Source of the DNA: Methylobacterium sp. AMS5
Lineage (GTDB): Bacteria; Pseudomonadota; Alphaproteobacteria; Rhizobiales; Beijerinckiaceae
Reading direction: 5' to 3'
Length of the DNA: 64,000 bases
NCBI RefSeq assembly: GCF_001542815.1
Contig: NZ_CP006992.1
Span: forward strand, 3,539,501 to 3,603,500
In this document: piece by piece, positions 9,127 to 18,420 of the stretch
How the letters are laid out: each line of letters starts with the position of its first letter
Position numbering within the stretch: position 1 is the stretch's first letter
Program-made: the position numbers and the translations under genes
The notes under the pieces: model-generated
Told to the model about the DNA's origin: nothing
Database searches by the model: none
Seen by the model: the letters and a program-made list of their open reading frames with translations, nothing else

Positions 9127-10179
9127 TCAGCGCGGGTCGGGCGGGCCCTCGCCCTTGCCGACGAAGGGGATGCCCTCGATCGGGCATTCCTCGGTGCCGA
9201 CGCTGGAGCGGGTGATGGCACGCACCGCGTCGCGGGTGCCGTCGGGGTCCTCGATCCAGCGGCGGTAGAAGTCGTAGGGGCATTCCGACATCCCGTGCCG
9301 GTTCTCCTTCGAGTTGATCATGCCGGTGTAGCCGCGGTGCAGCAGCTTGAAGAGGTGGTTCTCCGACTGGCCGTGGGCGCGGAAGTCGCGGATCAGGAAT
9401 TTCGAGAGTGCGGCGTACTGGATGCCCATCTCCTCCTCGCCGCACTCGCCGAGCGTCCGGCCGTCGAAGCCGATGATCGCCGAGTGGCCGAAGTAGCTGT
9501 AGACGCCGTCGAAGCCGGCGGCGTTGGCGACCGCGACGTAGGTGTTGTTGGCGAATGCCATCGCCTTCGAGATCAGAACCTGCTGCTCCTTGGCCGGGTA
9601 CATGTAGCCCTGGCAGCGGATGATGAGTTCGGCGCCGCGCATGGCGCAGTCGCGCCAGATCTCGGGATAGTTGCCGTCGTCGCAGATGATGAGGCTGATC
9701 TTGAGCCCCTTGGGACCGTCCGAGACGTAGGTGCGGTCGCCGGGATACCAGCCCTCGATCGGGGTCCAGGGCATGATCTTGCGGTATTTCTGCACGATCT
9801 CGCCCTGGTCGTTCATCAGGATGAGCGTGTTGTAGGGCGCCTTGTTCGGGTGCTCCTCGTGGCGCTCGCCGGTGAGCGAGAACACGCCCCAGACCTTGGC
9901 CTTGCGGCAGGCATCGGCAAAGACCTCGGTCTCGGCGCCGGGAACGGACGAGGCGGTCTCGTACATCTCGCCCGCGTCGTACATGATCCCGTGGGTCGAG
10001 TATTCGGGGAAGATCACGAGATCGAGGCCCGGCAGACCGGCCTTCATCCCGATGATCATGTCGCCGATCTTCTTGGCGTTTTCCAACACCTCGGCCTTGG
10101 TGTGCAGCCGGGGCATCTTGTAGTTCACGACGGCGACGCCGACGCTGTCCTGACTCGACGAGATATCACCGTGCATCAT
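9127..10179 (-). CDS. amiE: Aliphatic amidase
   Basis: A 350-residue nitrilase-superfamily amidase that hydrolyses short aliphatic amides (acetamide, propionamide, acrylamide) to the acid and ammonia in the cytoplasm. The sequence matches Pseudomonas AmiE almost position by position from MxHGDISSS. The catalytic triad is in place as E59 (IFPEYS), K134 (KYRK) and C166 ([15 protein letters not shown]). The family-specific [10 protein letters not shown] and [16 protein letters not shown] are also present. Length is as expected for AmiE and longer than formamidase AmiF. It is the last gene of the leftward amide cluster, 81 bp after the porin. Ammonia production for nitrogen nutrition is the likely purpose. 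Confidence 0.95.
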   Translation of the reverse strand: MMHGDISSSQDSVGVAVVNYKMPRLHTKAEVLENAKKIGDMIIGMKAGLPGLDLVIFPEYSTHGIMYDAGEMYETASSVPGAETEVFADACRKAKVWGVFSLTGERHEEHPNKAPYNTLILMNDQGEIVQKYRKIMPWTPIEGWYPGDRTYVSDGPKGLKISLIICDDGNYPEIWRDCAMRGAELIIRCQGYMYPAKEQQVLISKAMAFANNTYVAVANAAGFDGVYSYFGHSAIIGFDGRTLGECGEEEMGIQYAALSKFLIRDFRAHGQSENHLFKLLHRGYTGMINSKENRHGMSECPYDFYRRWIEDPDGTRDAVRAITRSSVGTEECPIEGIPFVGKGEGPPDPR

Positions 10180-10260
10180 GGCGTCGTTCCTCCGGTTCGT
10201 TGTGGGGAGGGGCCGCGCCTTTGTCCCGCGCGGCCCGCCTTCGTGGGGTAGGGCCGCCGC

Positions 10261-11721
10261 TCAGCCCGGTGCGAGGCCGAGGAGGGTGCCGAGCGGGACG
10301 ACGAGGGTGGCGCCGGCGTAGAAGCCGTCCTTGGCGCGCCGCGCGGTGAAGGGGTTCCAGAACGTGTTCGGGTTGACCACGTACTGAACCACCGGCTCGA
10401 TGATCACGCCCGCGCCGACATCGAAGTGCGCGTTGGCCTCGAACACGAACTTGTCGCGCGAATACGGGGCGCCCGAGCCGCCCGAGATGAAGTTCGCGTC
10501 AGACAAGAACTGCGTGTAGTTCTCCGACAAACGCTGCCAGTTCATCTTCAGCCCGTAGCTGTCGTTGGGCCGGCTCTGGTCGGGCGCGTCGAGGCGCACG
10601 CCGACGAACGAGTTGAAGCGGATCGGCACCGTCGGGTCGAAGGAATAGCCCGTGCCGGTGTAGAGCGAGATTGACGTCGGGTGCGGGTTGGCGACGAGGC
10701 CGCCATCGGCGCGCCAGACCGTCTGCGTGCCGGTGAGCACGATGCCGGAGGTGCCGTTCTTCTGCAGCACCGGGGCGCCGGGGTTCAGGCCCTTGGAGGT
10801 GCCGAACACCGTCTTGAAGTTGTCGTCGTGATCGGCCGTGTTGAAGAAGCCGGTGAGCGAGGCGCGGCCGGGATAGGCGGTCATGGTGTAGTCGGTCTTG
10901 GTGCCGATCTCGGTCATCACCAGCGCGCCCGAGAGCCGCTCGTAGCCGAAATCGTAGCCCGAGAGCGCGTTGGTGCCGGGGTTCACCGAGAAGGCGCCGG
11001 CCTGGACGTAGCTCGTGGGCGAGAGCTGGTAGGCGGCATTCGCCCCCCAGACGGCGTAGAGCGGCGAGGTGAAGCCGGCGTTGATGTAGAACAGGTCCTG
11101 GAAGCAGGAATTGATCGAGTTGCACGGCGGCAGGCCGTAGTAGCGGTCGGGGTGGGTGCGGCCGACCTCGATGACGAGGCGGTCGTCGAGCAGCTTCTGC
11201 TGGTAGGTGAGCAGCGAGAGGCGGTTGTTGTTGGGGTTGAACGGCGGCTGGTAGCCCACCGTGGTGTCGCCGATATCGGCGGCCATGTTGAGATTGCGGA
11301 CGTTGCCGAAGAAGGTCTGGGTGAACTTGATGGTGCCGCCACTGATGTTGGCGATGCGCTGCATGTCGGCGGTCATGGAGAGGACGAAGTAGGTCGAGTT
11401 CGACTGCTCTCCGGTGCGCAGGCCGGCCGAGGGGTTGGCCTGGTAGAAGTTGTAGATGTTGATGTCGAAGGTGAGCCCGCGCTCGGCCATGTGGGTGGCC
11501 CAGGGGGCGAGCGGTCCGACGCGGACGGGATCGGTAGCCTTCTCGGCAATGGCCGGATCGGTGCGCGGCTGGGTCTGATCGTTGAACTGACCCACCGGAG
11601 AGGCCTGCTGCGCAAGGGCGCCCGTCGCCGTGGTAAGGCTTGCCGCCAGCAGGGCTCCCGCCGTTCCGATTCTCACGCCGCGACTGCGCCTCGGCCGTGT
11701 CTGTGTCACTCGTTTCGTCAT
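10261..11721 (-). CDS. fmdC: Outer-membrane porin for amides/urea, FmdC/OprB-like
   Basis: A 486-residue precursor with a signal peptide (basic MTKRVTQTRPRRSRG, a hydrophobic stretch, then GALAQQ) and a long alternating beta-strand body rich in aromatic and Gly residues, ending in a hydrophobic strand. Features such as YNFYQANP, GRTHPDRYYGLPPC, SCFQDLFYINAG and FTGFFNTADHDD-like segments resemble carbohydrate-selective OprB porins. In Methylophilus, fmdC beside fmdA encodes a presumed amide/urea porin of this kind, and the location here between fmdB and amiE supports the same role. I chose the ATG at 11721, preceded by GGGGACTGACG, over an upstream in-frame ATG at 11760. Confidence 0.75.
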   Translation of the reverse strand: MTKRVTQTRPRRSRGVRIGTAGALLAASLTTATGALAQQASPVGQFNDQTQPRTDPAIAEKATDPVRVGPLAPWATHMAERGLTFDINIYNFYQANPSAGLRTGEQSNSTYFVLSMTADMQRIANISGGTIKFTQTFFGNVRNLNMAADIGDTTVGYQPPFNPNNNRLSLLTYQQKLLDDRLVIEVGRTHPDRYYGLPPCNSINSCFQDLFYINAGFTSPLYAVWGANAAYQLSPTSYVQAGAFSVNPGTNALSGYDFGYERLSGALVMTEIGTKTDYTMTAYPGRASLTGFFNTADHDDNFKTVFGTSKGLNPGAPVLQKNGTSGIVLTGTQTVWRADGGLVANPHPTSISLYTGTGYSFDPTVPIRFNSFVGVRLDAPDQSRPNDSYGLKMNWQRLSENYTQFLSDANFISGGSGAPYSRDKFVFEANAHFDVGAGVIIEPVVQYVVNPNTFWNPFTARRAKDGFYAGATLVVPLGTLLGLAPG

Positions 11722-11887
11722 CGTCAGTCCCCAACCCGTCCTCTGCACCGACCTGCCCACAGGGTTCGTCCCGCTTGTCGTGTCGCGGCCGGCGGCTCCC
11801 TCACGGAGCTGTTCTTCGGTTCGATTCCTCCTCCCGGAGGGGGAGCGGCGGGCACACCGGGCGCCCGCCGCCGAGGCGGCCGTTCGA

Positions 11888-12205
11888 TCAGTGGCTGATC
11901 ATCCAGGGCCGCGCGTTCGGGAAGCTCTTGGCCGCCGCGGGTGCGGCCGCCGTCTTCTTCGGCGAGCAGCAGCCGCAGCCGGCTCCATGGCTACGGGAGC
12001 GCCGCGGCTCGTGGCGGCTGCGCTCGTTGGTGGCGTGGGCCGCCTTGAGGCCCGCATCCATGCCGGAGATCCGCGGGGCGGTGAGGAAGGCGCGCTGGCA
12101 TTCCCCGCCGCAATCCGGGCAGTCATGCGGGTCCTTGAACTGCGCCATCGGGCGCAGCACGGTGAAGGGACCGCAGGCTTCGCAGGCGTAATCGTAGACG
12201 GGCAT
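11888..12205 (-). CDS. fmdB: FmdB-family zinc-ribbon protein
   Basis: A 105-residue protein beginning MPVYDYACEACG. It has two CxxC knuckles (C8-C11 and C29-C32, CPDCGG) followed by LTAPRISG, the hallmark of the FmdB/CxxC_CXXC_SSSS family. A C-terminal GAGCGCCSPKK tail adds four more cysteines. The family was named from the fmd cluster of Methylophilus, where it was proposed to regulate the formamidase genes. Biochemical proof is thin, and a role in metal delivery or protein maturation is also possible. The gene starts 2 bp after the fmdA stop and is clearly cotranscribed with it. Confidence 0.9.
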   Translation of the reverse strand: MPVYDYACEACGPFTVLRPMAQFKDPHDCPDCGGECQRAFLTAPRISGMDAGLKAAHATNERSRHEPRRSRSHGAGCGCCSPKKTAAAPAAAKSFPNARPWMISH

Positions 12206-12207
12206 GA

Positions 12208-13437
12208 TCAAAGATCCGGCGAGAGCGGCATCTGGATCGAGCCGTCGAGGAACTTCGTCGGCCCGGCCTCGGACGGGTTGATGTCGAAGTCGAAGATGCC
12301 GGTCGGAATCCAGAGCGTGGCGCAGGCGTTCGGGATATCGACGACGCCGGAGATGTGGCCCTGGACCGGGGCGGTGCCGAGGATCGAGTAGGCCTGCGCG
12401 CCCGAATAGCCGAACTTCTTCAGGTACTCGATCGCGTTGAGGCAGGCTTGGCGGTAGGCGACCGTCACGTCGAGGTAATGCTGCTTGCCGTACTCGTCGA
12501 CCGAGACACCCTCGAAGATCAGGTGATCGTCGTATTTCGGGGTGACCGGCGACGGCTTGAAGATCGGGTTCTTGATCCCGTACTTGGCCATGCCGTCCTT
12601 GATCAGGCTGACCTTGAGGTGGACCCAGCCCGCCATCTCGATGGCGCCGCAGAAGGTGATCTCGCCGTCGCCCTGGCTGAAATGCAGGTCGCCCATCGAG
12701 AGGCCCGCACCCGGCACGTAGACGGGGAAGTAGATCTTCGAGCCACGCGACAGATCCTTGATGTCGCAATTGCCGCCGTGCTCGCGTCCCGGCACCGTGC
12801 GGGCGCCCGTCGCCGCAGCGTTGTCCTTCGCGTCCCCCTTCAGCCGGCCCATATGCGCGGTCGGGCCGAAGGGGAGGGTGGCCAGCGCCGGCACCCGGCT
12901 CGGATTGGTGTCGTAGAGCGCTTTCTCGCGGGTGTTCCAAGTCTCCAGCATCTTCGGATCGGGCAGGCAGCCGATGAGACCCGGATGGATCAGGCCGGGG
13001 AAGCGCACACCGGGCACGTGGCGCGACTTGGTGAACATGCCCTCGAAATCCCAGATCGACTTCTGGGCCTGGGGGAAGTGCTCGTCGAGGAAGCCGCCGC
13101 CGTTGTTCTTCGAGAAGAAGCCGTTGAAGCCCCACTGGCTCTCGGGCTTGGCGCCGATATCGAGCAGATCGACCACGAGCAAGTCGCCGGGCTCGGCGCC
13201 CTCGACGCCGATCGGGCCGGACAGGAAGTGCACGATCGACAGGTCGATGTCGCGCACGTCGTCGGCGGAATCGTTGTTCTTGATGAAGCCGCCGGTCCAA
13301 TCGTAGGTCTCGACGATGAAGTCGTCGCCCGGCTTTACGGTCGCGACCATCGGAATGTCCGGGTGCCAGCGGTTGTGCACCATGTCGTTGTCATAGGCCG
13401 ACTGCGTGAGATCGACCTTGATCAGAGTCTCGGGCAT
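12208..13437 (-). CDS. fmdA: Formamidase
   Basis: A 409-residue member of the FmdA/AmdA acetamidase-formamidase family, hydrolysing formamide (and weakly acetamide, propionamide) to formate and ammonia. The sequence matches Methylophilus FmdA in length and motifs: NRWHPDIP near residue 23, YDWTGGFIKNND, GFNGFFSKNNGGGFLDEHFP, FPGLIHPGLIGCLP, GREHGGNCDIKDLSRGS and GDLHFSQGDGEI. Conserved His and Asp in the GGNCDIK and GDLHFSQGDGE segments are thought to form the metal-dependent active site. No signal peptide, so it is cytoplasmic. In a methylotroph the formate product could feed formate oxidation as well as supplying nitrogen. Confidence 0.95.
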   Translation of the reverse strand: MPETLIKVDLTQSAYDNDMVHNRWHPDIPMVATVKPGDDFIVETYDWTGGFIKNNDSADDVRDIDLSIVHFLSGPIGVEGAEPGDLLVVDLLDIGAKPESQWGFNGFFSKNNGGGFLDEHFPQAQKSIWDFEGMFTKSRHVPGVRFPGLIHPGLIGCLPDPKMLETWNTREKALYDTNPSRVPALATLPFGPTAHMGRLKGDAKDNAAATGARTVPGREHGGNCDIKDLSRGSKIYFPVYVPGAGLSMGDLHFSQGDGEITFCGAIEMAGWVHLKVSLIKDGMAKYGIKNPIFKPSPVTPKYDDHLIFEGVSVDEYGKQHYLDVTVAYRQACLNAIEYLKKFGYSGAQAYSILGTAPVQGHISGVVDIPNACATLWIPTGIFDFDINPSEAGPTKFLDGSIQMPLSPDL

Positions 13438-13600
13438 TTCCTTTTCTCCTTTACTGTCCGGAATTCAGGCAGCCGTCCCCGTTGCGTGTCCGGTATCGGT
13501 CCGGCCGCCCGCGTGGATCGTTGTTGTCGTTCTTCGTTCATCCGGCGCGGGTCGGCGCCGGATCGGGTCGGGCGGGGCGCCGGGGCGCCCCGCGGATGGC

Positions 13601-14620
13601 TCAGCTGGCGAGCAGCTCCTTCAGCGACGCATCCAACACCTTGATGTCCTCGGGCGAAGTGCCGGGGCCGCCGGCAAAGTGGCCCCAATAGGTCTCGACC
13701 GTGCGCAGCTCGGCGTTCGGCATATGCTCGACCTCGATGGCGCTGTCTTCGGGTGGGAAATACAAGTCGGTCGAGGCCGGCATCACGAAGGCCTTGGCCT
13801 TGATCGCGCCGAGCGCCTTCCGGAAATCACCGCCGTAGAGGTCGTTGGCGGAGATGTCGCCGTTCTGCCAGGTCCAGAGCATGGCGAGCAGGTTGTTGGC
13901 GTCCTTCTCCAACAGCCAGCCTTCCCAGAAGCCGACGAGGAAGTCTTCGAGCGAGGCGTAGCCCATCTGCTTCAGGTCGGCCTCGACCCGGTAGAAGGTC
14001 TGCGAGAAGCCCCAGCCGGCATAGACCCGGGCGGCGGCGCGCAGGCCCTTCTGCGGCTGTTCGGCATAGAACCCGTCGGCGAAGGCGGCATCCGCCTGGA
14101 GCGCCGCCTTGACGCCCTCCAGGAAGACGAAGTTGTGCCGCGAGCACTTGGCCGAGCCCTGGAACGGCAGGATGCGCTCGACCATGTCGGGGAAGATCGC
14201 GCCCCAGTGGAAGGTCTGGAGCGCGCCCATCGACCAGCCGGTCACGAGCTTGATCCGCTCGATGCCGAACTTCTCCGTCACCAGCCGGTGCTGCTGCACC
14301 ACGTTGTCGTAGGCCGTGACCTTGGGAAAGCGCGGCCCGTTGAAGGGGGCGGGCGTGTTGCTCGGCGAGGACGACAATCCGTTGCCGAACATGTTCGGCA
14401 CGATGATGAAGTAACGGCCCGGATCGAGCGCCTTGCCCGGCCCGATCAGCCATTCGTTCTCCAGATGCGTGCCGGAATACCAGCAGGGATAGACGATGAC
14501 GTTGTCTCGTGCCGCGTTGAGCGTGCCGTAGGTCTTGTAGGCGAGCCGGGCACCGCGGATCGTCTGCTTCGACTGCAGGACGACGTCGCCGAGTTCGAAG
14601 ATCTCGTAATCGGCCATCAC
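13601..14620 (-). CDS. Alpha/beta hydrolase of homoserine-acetyltransferase (MetX) type in the amide operon
   Basis: A 339-residue alpha/beta-hydrolase. The nucleophile elbow is GWSMGA with S130, the oxyanion region ENEWLIGPGKALDPGRYFIIVPNMFGNG is typical of MetX-like proteins, an acid residue is in ASTDLYFPPED and the His is in YWGHFAGGPG. It starts 8 bp after urtE and precedes fmdA, so it belongs to the urea/amide transport unit. Its specific reaction is not known. A MetX acyltransferase would normally sit with methionine genes, so hydrolysis of an amide, carbamate or ester taken up by the same transporter is a reasonable inference. A gap of 163 bp separates it from fmdA, room for a second promoter. 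Confidence 0.8.
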   Translation of the reverse strand: MMADYEIFELGDVVLQSKQTIRGARLAYKTYGTLNAARDNVIVYPCWYSGTHLENEWLIGPGKALDPGRYFIIVPNMFGNGLSSSPSNTPAPFNGPRFPKVTAYDNVVQQHRLVTEKFGIERIKLVTGWSMGALQTFHWGAIFPDMVERILPFQGSAKCSRHNFVFLEGVKAALQADAAFADGFYAEQPQKGLRAAARVYAGWGFSQTFYRVEADLKQMGYASLEDFLVGFWEGWLLEKDANNLLAMLWTWQNGDISANDLYGGDFRKALGAIKAKAFVMPASTDLYFPPEDSAIEVEHMPNAELRTVETYWGHFAGGPGTSPEDIKVLDASLKELLAS

Positions 14621-14628
14621 GAAGATCC

Positions 14629-15375
14629 TCAGACCGAGAGGAAGCGGGCGACCTGCGCCTCGTCGATGTCGGCACGTAAACTCTCGTGGACGATCGAGCC
14701 GTTCTCGATCACGAGAACCCGGTCGGCCACGTCCATGGCAAAGCTTAGCACTTGCTCCGAGACGACGATCGACAGACCGCGCTCGTCGCGAATCTTCTTC
14801 AGCGTACGCCCCATCTCGCGAATGATCGAGGGCTGGATGCCCTCGGTCGGCTCATCGAGGAGCAGAACCTTCGGCTTGCTGGCAAGCGCCCTCGCGATGG
14901 CGAGCTGCTGCTGCTGGCCGCCGGAGAGGTTGCCGCCGCGCCGGCCCTTCATCTCCAGCAGCACCGGAAACATGGTGTAGAGGTCCTGCGGCACCTTCCG
15001 GGAACCGGTGACGGTGAGCCCGGTCTCGATGTTCTCCTGCACCGTCATGGTGGAGAAGATCATCCGGCCCTGCGGCACGTAGGCCAGCCCCTTCGCCACG
15101 CGGGCATGGCTCTTCAGGGCGGTCACGTCGGTGCCGTCCACGGTGATCCTGCCCGACTTCGTCGGCACGATGCCCATGAGCGTCTTCATGAGCGTCGACT
15201 TGCCCATGCCGTTGCGACCCATCACGGCGACGATCTCGCCCGGCGCGACGTCGAGATCGATGCCGTGCAGCACCTCGCTCTGGCCGTAAGCCGAGTGGAG
15301 GTCGGAGATCGACAACATGGCTTGGGTGCCCGGCATCACCGGCGGCACGAGGGGGGAGGGGGAAGTCTGGAGCAT
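14629..15375 (-). CDS. urtE: Urea/short-chain amide ABC transporter, ATPase (UrtE/FmdF type)
   Basis: A 248-residue ABC ATPase of the LivF branch. Walker A is GRNGMGKST, the signature is NLSGGQQQQLAIARAL, Walker B is KVLLLDEPTEG, and the TEGIQPSII D-loop is characteristic of UrtE rather than LivF. With UrtD it drives import through the UrtBC channel. I chose the ATG at 15375, preceded by GAGGGCGAACGG, so it starts 13 bp after urtD ends. An in-frame alternative start upstream overlaps urtD. The substrate could be urea, formamide or acetamide. The adjacent amidases favour amides. Confidence 0.9.
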   Translation of the reverse strand: MLQTSPSPLVPPVMPGTQAMLSISDLHSAYGQSEVLHGIDLDVAPGEIVAVMGRNGMGKSTLMKTLMGIVPTKSGRITVDGTDVTALKSHARVAKGLAYVPQGRMIFSTMTVQENIETGLTVTGSRKVPQDLYTMFPVLLEMKGRRGGNLSGGQQQQLAIARALASKPKVLLLDEPTEGIQPSIIREMGRTLKKIRDERGLSIVVSEQVLSFAMDVADRVLVIENGSIVHESLRADIDEAQVARFLSV

Positions 15376-15388
15376 GATCCGTTCGCCC

Positions 15389-16177
15389 TCAGTGACCAAG
15401 ATAGACTTCGATGACCTTCGGATCGTTCTTGACCCGCTCCATCGACCCTTCGGAGAGCACCTTGCCCTGGTGGAGCACGGTGACCCGGTGGGCGATGTCC
15501 TCGACGAACTTCATGTCGTGCTCGATGACGAGCACCGAGCGGCCCTTGATGATCTGGTTCAAGAGTTCGGCGGTCTTGATGCGCTCGCCCACGCTCATGC
15601 CGGCCACCGGCTCGTCGAGCATCAGCAGCTCCGGGTCCTGGATCAGCAGCATGCCGATCTCCAGCCACTGCTTCTGGCCGTGGCTCAGGAACTCGGCGCG
15701 CTCGTCGAGCTGATCTTTCAGGAAGATCGTCTGCGCGATCTCGTGGATACGGTCGCGCACCTCGGCGTCGCGCTTGAAGGTGAGCGCCCCGAACACCGAG
15801 CGGCCGCGGGGGAACGAGATCTCGAGATTCTCGAACACCGTCAGGTCGTCGTAGATCGAGGGCGTCTGGAACTTGCGCCCGACGCCGGCCTGGACGATCG
15901 CGCTCTCGGAGAGCTTCGTCAGTTCCTGGCCCTTGTACTTGATCGAGCCGGAGCTGGCACGGGTGCGCCCGCAGATCAGGTCGAGCACCGTGGTCTTGCC
16001 GGCGCCGTTCGGGCCGATGATGACCCGGATCTCGTCCGGATCGACGTAGAACGAGACGTCGTTGACTGCCTTGAACCCGTCGAAGGAGACGGTGAGCGCC
16101 TCGACCGCCAGCAGGAAGTCCTTCTCGTCAGCGGGCGTGCCGATCGGAGCGGATGAAGGGAGGATGGCCGCGTTCAT
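15389..16177 (-). CDS. urtD: Urea/short-chain amide ABC transporter, ATPase (UrtD type)
   Basis: A 262-residue ABC ATPase of the LivG branch. It has Walker A (GPNGAGKTT), a FQTPSIYDDLTVFENLEIS Q-loop segment, the modified signature LSHGQKQWLEIGM (SHGQ in place of SGGQ, the UrtD hallmark) and Walker B (LLMLDEPVAG). The start at 16177 is the only ATG giving the family's usual length and lies 11 bp after the urtC stop. A longer open frame upstream is an overlap with urtC and is not used. It forms the asymmetric ATPase pair with UrtE on the cytoplasmic side of the importer. Confidence 0.92.
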   Translation of the reverse strand: MNAAILPSSAPIGTPADEKDFLLAVEALTVSFDGFKAVNDVSFYVDPDEIRVIIGPNGAGKTTVLDLICGRTRASSGSIKYKGQELTKLSESAIVQAGVGRKFQTPSIYDDLTVFENLEISFPRGRSVFGALTFKRDAEVRDRIHEIAQTIFLKDQLDERAEFLSHGQKQWLEIGMLLIQDPELLMLDEPVAGMSVGERIKTAELLNQIIKGRSVLVIEHDMKFVEDIAHRVTVLHQGKVLSEGSMERVKNDPKVIEVYLGH

Positions 16178-16188
16178 GGGTTTCGTCC

Positions 16189-17370
16189 TCACTCGGCCGG
16201 GGTGCCGTGGGGCAGGGCGGGGCCGGCGACGGGGGCCAGACCCTTGGCCTTGCGGAACAGGCGGGGTTCGATGTGCTCGCGCCAGATGCCGGCGAGACCG
16301 TTGGGGAAGATCAGCACCACGGCGATGAACAGGGCGCCGAGGCCGAACAGCCACATGTCGGGGAAGGACTCGGAGAAGGAGGTCTTGGCGAAGTTGACGA
16401 GCAGCGTCCCCCAGACCGCGCCGAACAGCGAGAGGCGCCCGCCGACGGCGGTGTAGATCACCATCTCGACCGAGGGCACGATGCCGACGAAGGAGGGCGA
16501 CATGAACCCGACCTGGAGGGTGAACATCGCGCCGCCGATCGCCGCGAAGGCCGCCGCGAGGCAGAAGGCGAAGACCTTGAAGCCCGCCACCGAGTAGCCC
16601 GAGAACCGGACCCGGTCCTCCTTCTCGCGCATGGCGACGAGGATGCGGCCGAGCTTCGACTTCTTCACGTACTGCGCCATCAGGATGCAGCCGATCAGCA
16701 GGCCGCCGTTGACGAAGTAGAGGATGTACTTCGCGCTATCCTGGCGGATGTCCCAGCCATGGAGGGTGCGCAGATCGGTGATGCCGTTGATGCCGCCGGT
16801 ATAGCCCTGCTGGCCGACGATCAGGATCGTCAGGATCGCGGCGATGGCCTGGGTGATGATGGCGAAGTAGGTGCCGCCGACGCGGCGCTTGAACATCGCC
16901 ACCGAGATGAGGAAGGCGAAGGCCACCGGCACCGCGACGACGAGGAGCAGCGTCAGCGGCAGGCTCTGGAACGGGTGCCAGAACCAGGGAAGCTCCGTGA
17001 TCTGGTTCCAGTCCATGAAGTCGGGAATGCCCGGCGTCGACTGGATCTTCGTGTTCTCGACGCTGGACGCCTCCAGCTTCAAGTACATCGCCATGCAGTA
17101 GCCGCCGAGCCCGAAGAACACGCCCTGGCCGAGCGAGAGGATGCCGGCATAGCCCCAGCAGATGACGAGGCCCAGCGCGACGAAGGCGTAGGTGAGATAC
17201 TTGCCGACGAGGTTGAGGCGGAAGCCGTCGAGCACGAGCGGCAGGACCACGAGGATCACGCCGGCCAGCAGCGCGAGGCTGACCCACTCGACCGGCTTCA
17301 TGAAGGGGTTGTCGTTGACGGTGACCGCCTTCGACAGGGACTGCATGGGACTTGTCTTCTGGTTCGTCAT
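16189..17370 (-). CDS. urtC: Urea/short-chain amide ABC transporter, permease (UrtC type)
   Basis: A 393-residue LivM-type permease with about ten hydrophobic segments. Typical motifs are CWGYAGILSLGQGVFFGLGGY near residue 75, FAIITQAIAAIL, GINGITDL and FSGYSVAGFKVFAFCLAAAFAAIGGA. The extra periplasmic loop between the early helices (ASSVENTKIQSTPGIPDF ... WFWHPF) is found in UrtC and not in LivM. It pairs with UrtB to form the channel. It sits 13 bp after urtB and 11 bp before urtD in one operon. Confidence 0.92.
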   Translation of the reverse strand: MTNQKTSPMQSLSKAVTVNDNPFMKPVEWVSLALLAGVILVVLPLVLDGFRLNLVGKYLTYAFVALGLVICWGYAGILSLGQGVFFGLGGYCMAMYLKLEASSVENTKIQSTPGIPDFMDWNQITELPWFWHPFQSLPLTLLLVVAVPVAFAFLISVAMFKRRVGGTYFAIITQAIAAILTILIVGQQGYTGGINGITDLRTLHGWDIRQDSAKYILYFVNGGLLIGCILMAQYVKKSKLGRILVAMREKEDRVRFSGYSVAGFKVFAFCLAAAFAAIGGAMFTLQVGFMSPSFVGIVPSVEMVIYTAVGGRLSLFGAVWGTLLVNFAKTSFSESFPDMWLFGLGALFIAVVLIFPNGLAGIWREHIEPRLFRKAKGLAPVAGPALPHGTPAE

Positions 17371-17383
17371 CGGGGCGCGCTCC

Positions 17384-18310
17384 TCAGCGACGGACCTTGA
17401 GGGTGAACAGGCCCTGCGGCCGCAGCATCAGGATTCCCACCACCGCGAGCAGGGTGAGCACCTTGGCCATCGAGCCGGAGAGGAAGAATTCGAGGGTGGA
17501 TTGGGTCTGCGAGATCGAGAAGGCCGAGGCGATCGTGCCGAGCAGGCTCGCCGCACCGCCGAAGACCACGATCAGGAAGGTGTCGACGATGTAGAGCTGG
17601 CCCGAGGTCGGCCCGGTGGAGCCGATCATCGTGAAGGCCGAGCCGGCGATGCCGGCGATGCCGCAGCCGAGGCCGAAGGTGGTGCGATCGACCTTCTCGG
17701 TATCGATGCCGACGGCACCCGCCATCGGGCGGTTGCTCATCACCGCGCGGATCTGCGCGCCGAAGCGCGAGCGGTACATCAGCACCGCGACGCCCACGGT
17801 GATGACGGTGGTGACCGCGATCACGAACAGGCCGTTGATCTGCACCTCGATGGAATCGGTGACGGGGATCGAGCCCATCATCCACGAGGGCAGTTCGACG
17901 CCGACCTCGCGCGGACCGAAGATCGTGCGGTAGGCCTGCTGCAGGATCAGCGAGAGGCCCCAGGTCGCGAGCAAGGTGTCGAGCGGCCGCTTGTAGAGGT
18001 GGCGGATCAGCGCCCATTCCACCAGCATCCCCATCGCCCCCGAGGCCAGGAAGGCCAGCGCCATAGCGACGAAGAAGTACACGCCGAACAGCGAGGGCAG
18101 GTAGGTCTGGAAGAAGGTCGAGCAGAGATAGGTGACGTAGGCACCCAGGATCATGAACTCGCCGTGGGCCATGTTGATGACGCCCATCTGGCCGAAGATG
18201 ATCGCCAGCCCGAGCGCCATCAGAACGTAAACGGAAAACAGGATGAGGCCCGCGAAGCCCTGCATCACGAAGATCGAGCTGAGGTCTGCGAGCGAATAGT
18301 CGCCGAACAT
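17384..18310 (-). CDS. urtB: Urea/short-chain amide ABC transporter, permease (UrtB type)
   Basis: A 308-residue LivH-type permease with eight or so membrane helices. Motifs are IFGQMGVINMAHGEFMILGAY near residue 40, LLATWGLSLILQQAYRTIFGP near 120, and ATTFGLGCGIAGIAGSAFTM-like and VVFGGAASLLGTI towards the end. I chose the ATG at 18310 because translation from there starts at the usual UrtB position. The longer open frame further upstream reads into non-membrane sequence. Some UrtB proteins carry a large N-terminal periplasmic extension, which this one lacks, as usual in amide-type (FmdE-like) transporters. It lies 110 bp after urtA, with a hairpin in the gap. Confidence 0.92.
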   Translation of the reverse strand: MFGDYSLADLSSIFVMQGFAGLILFSVYVLMALGLAIIFGQMGVINMAHGEFMILGAYVTYLCSTFFQTYLPSLFGVYFFVAMALAFLASGAMGMLVEWALIRHLYKRPLDTLLATWGLSLILQQAYRTIFGPREVGVELPSWMMGSIPVTDSIEVQINGLFVIAVTTVITVGVAVLMYRSRFGAQIRAVMSNRPMAGAVGIDTEKVDRTTFGLGCGIAGIAGSAFTMIGSTGPTSGQLYIVDTFLIVVFGGAASLLGTIASAFSISQTQSTLEFFLSGSMAKVLTLLAVVGILMLRPQGLFTLKVRR

Positions 18311-18382
18311 GGCTTTTGACTCCGGCGGAATGTCTTGGGAGGGCGCAGCAAGTGTCGGGCCACGCCCGTCATGTCGTGGATC

Positions 18383-18405
18383 TCCCCTCCCGCACGGAGA
18401 GGGGA
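18383..18405 (-). terminator. Hairpin between urtA and urtB
   Basis: TCCCCTC and GAGGGGA form a 7-bp stem with a 9-base loop in the 110-bp gap after urtA. Such hairpins after a binding-protein gene commonly act as partial terminators or RNA stabilisers, giving more UrtA than permease. There is no T-run. Confidence 0.4.
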
Positions 18406-18420
18406 CCGGAGCGTCCGCGA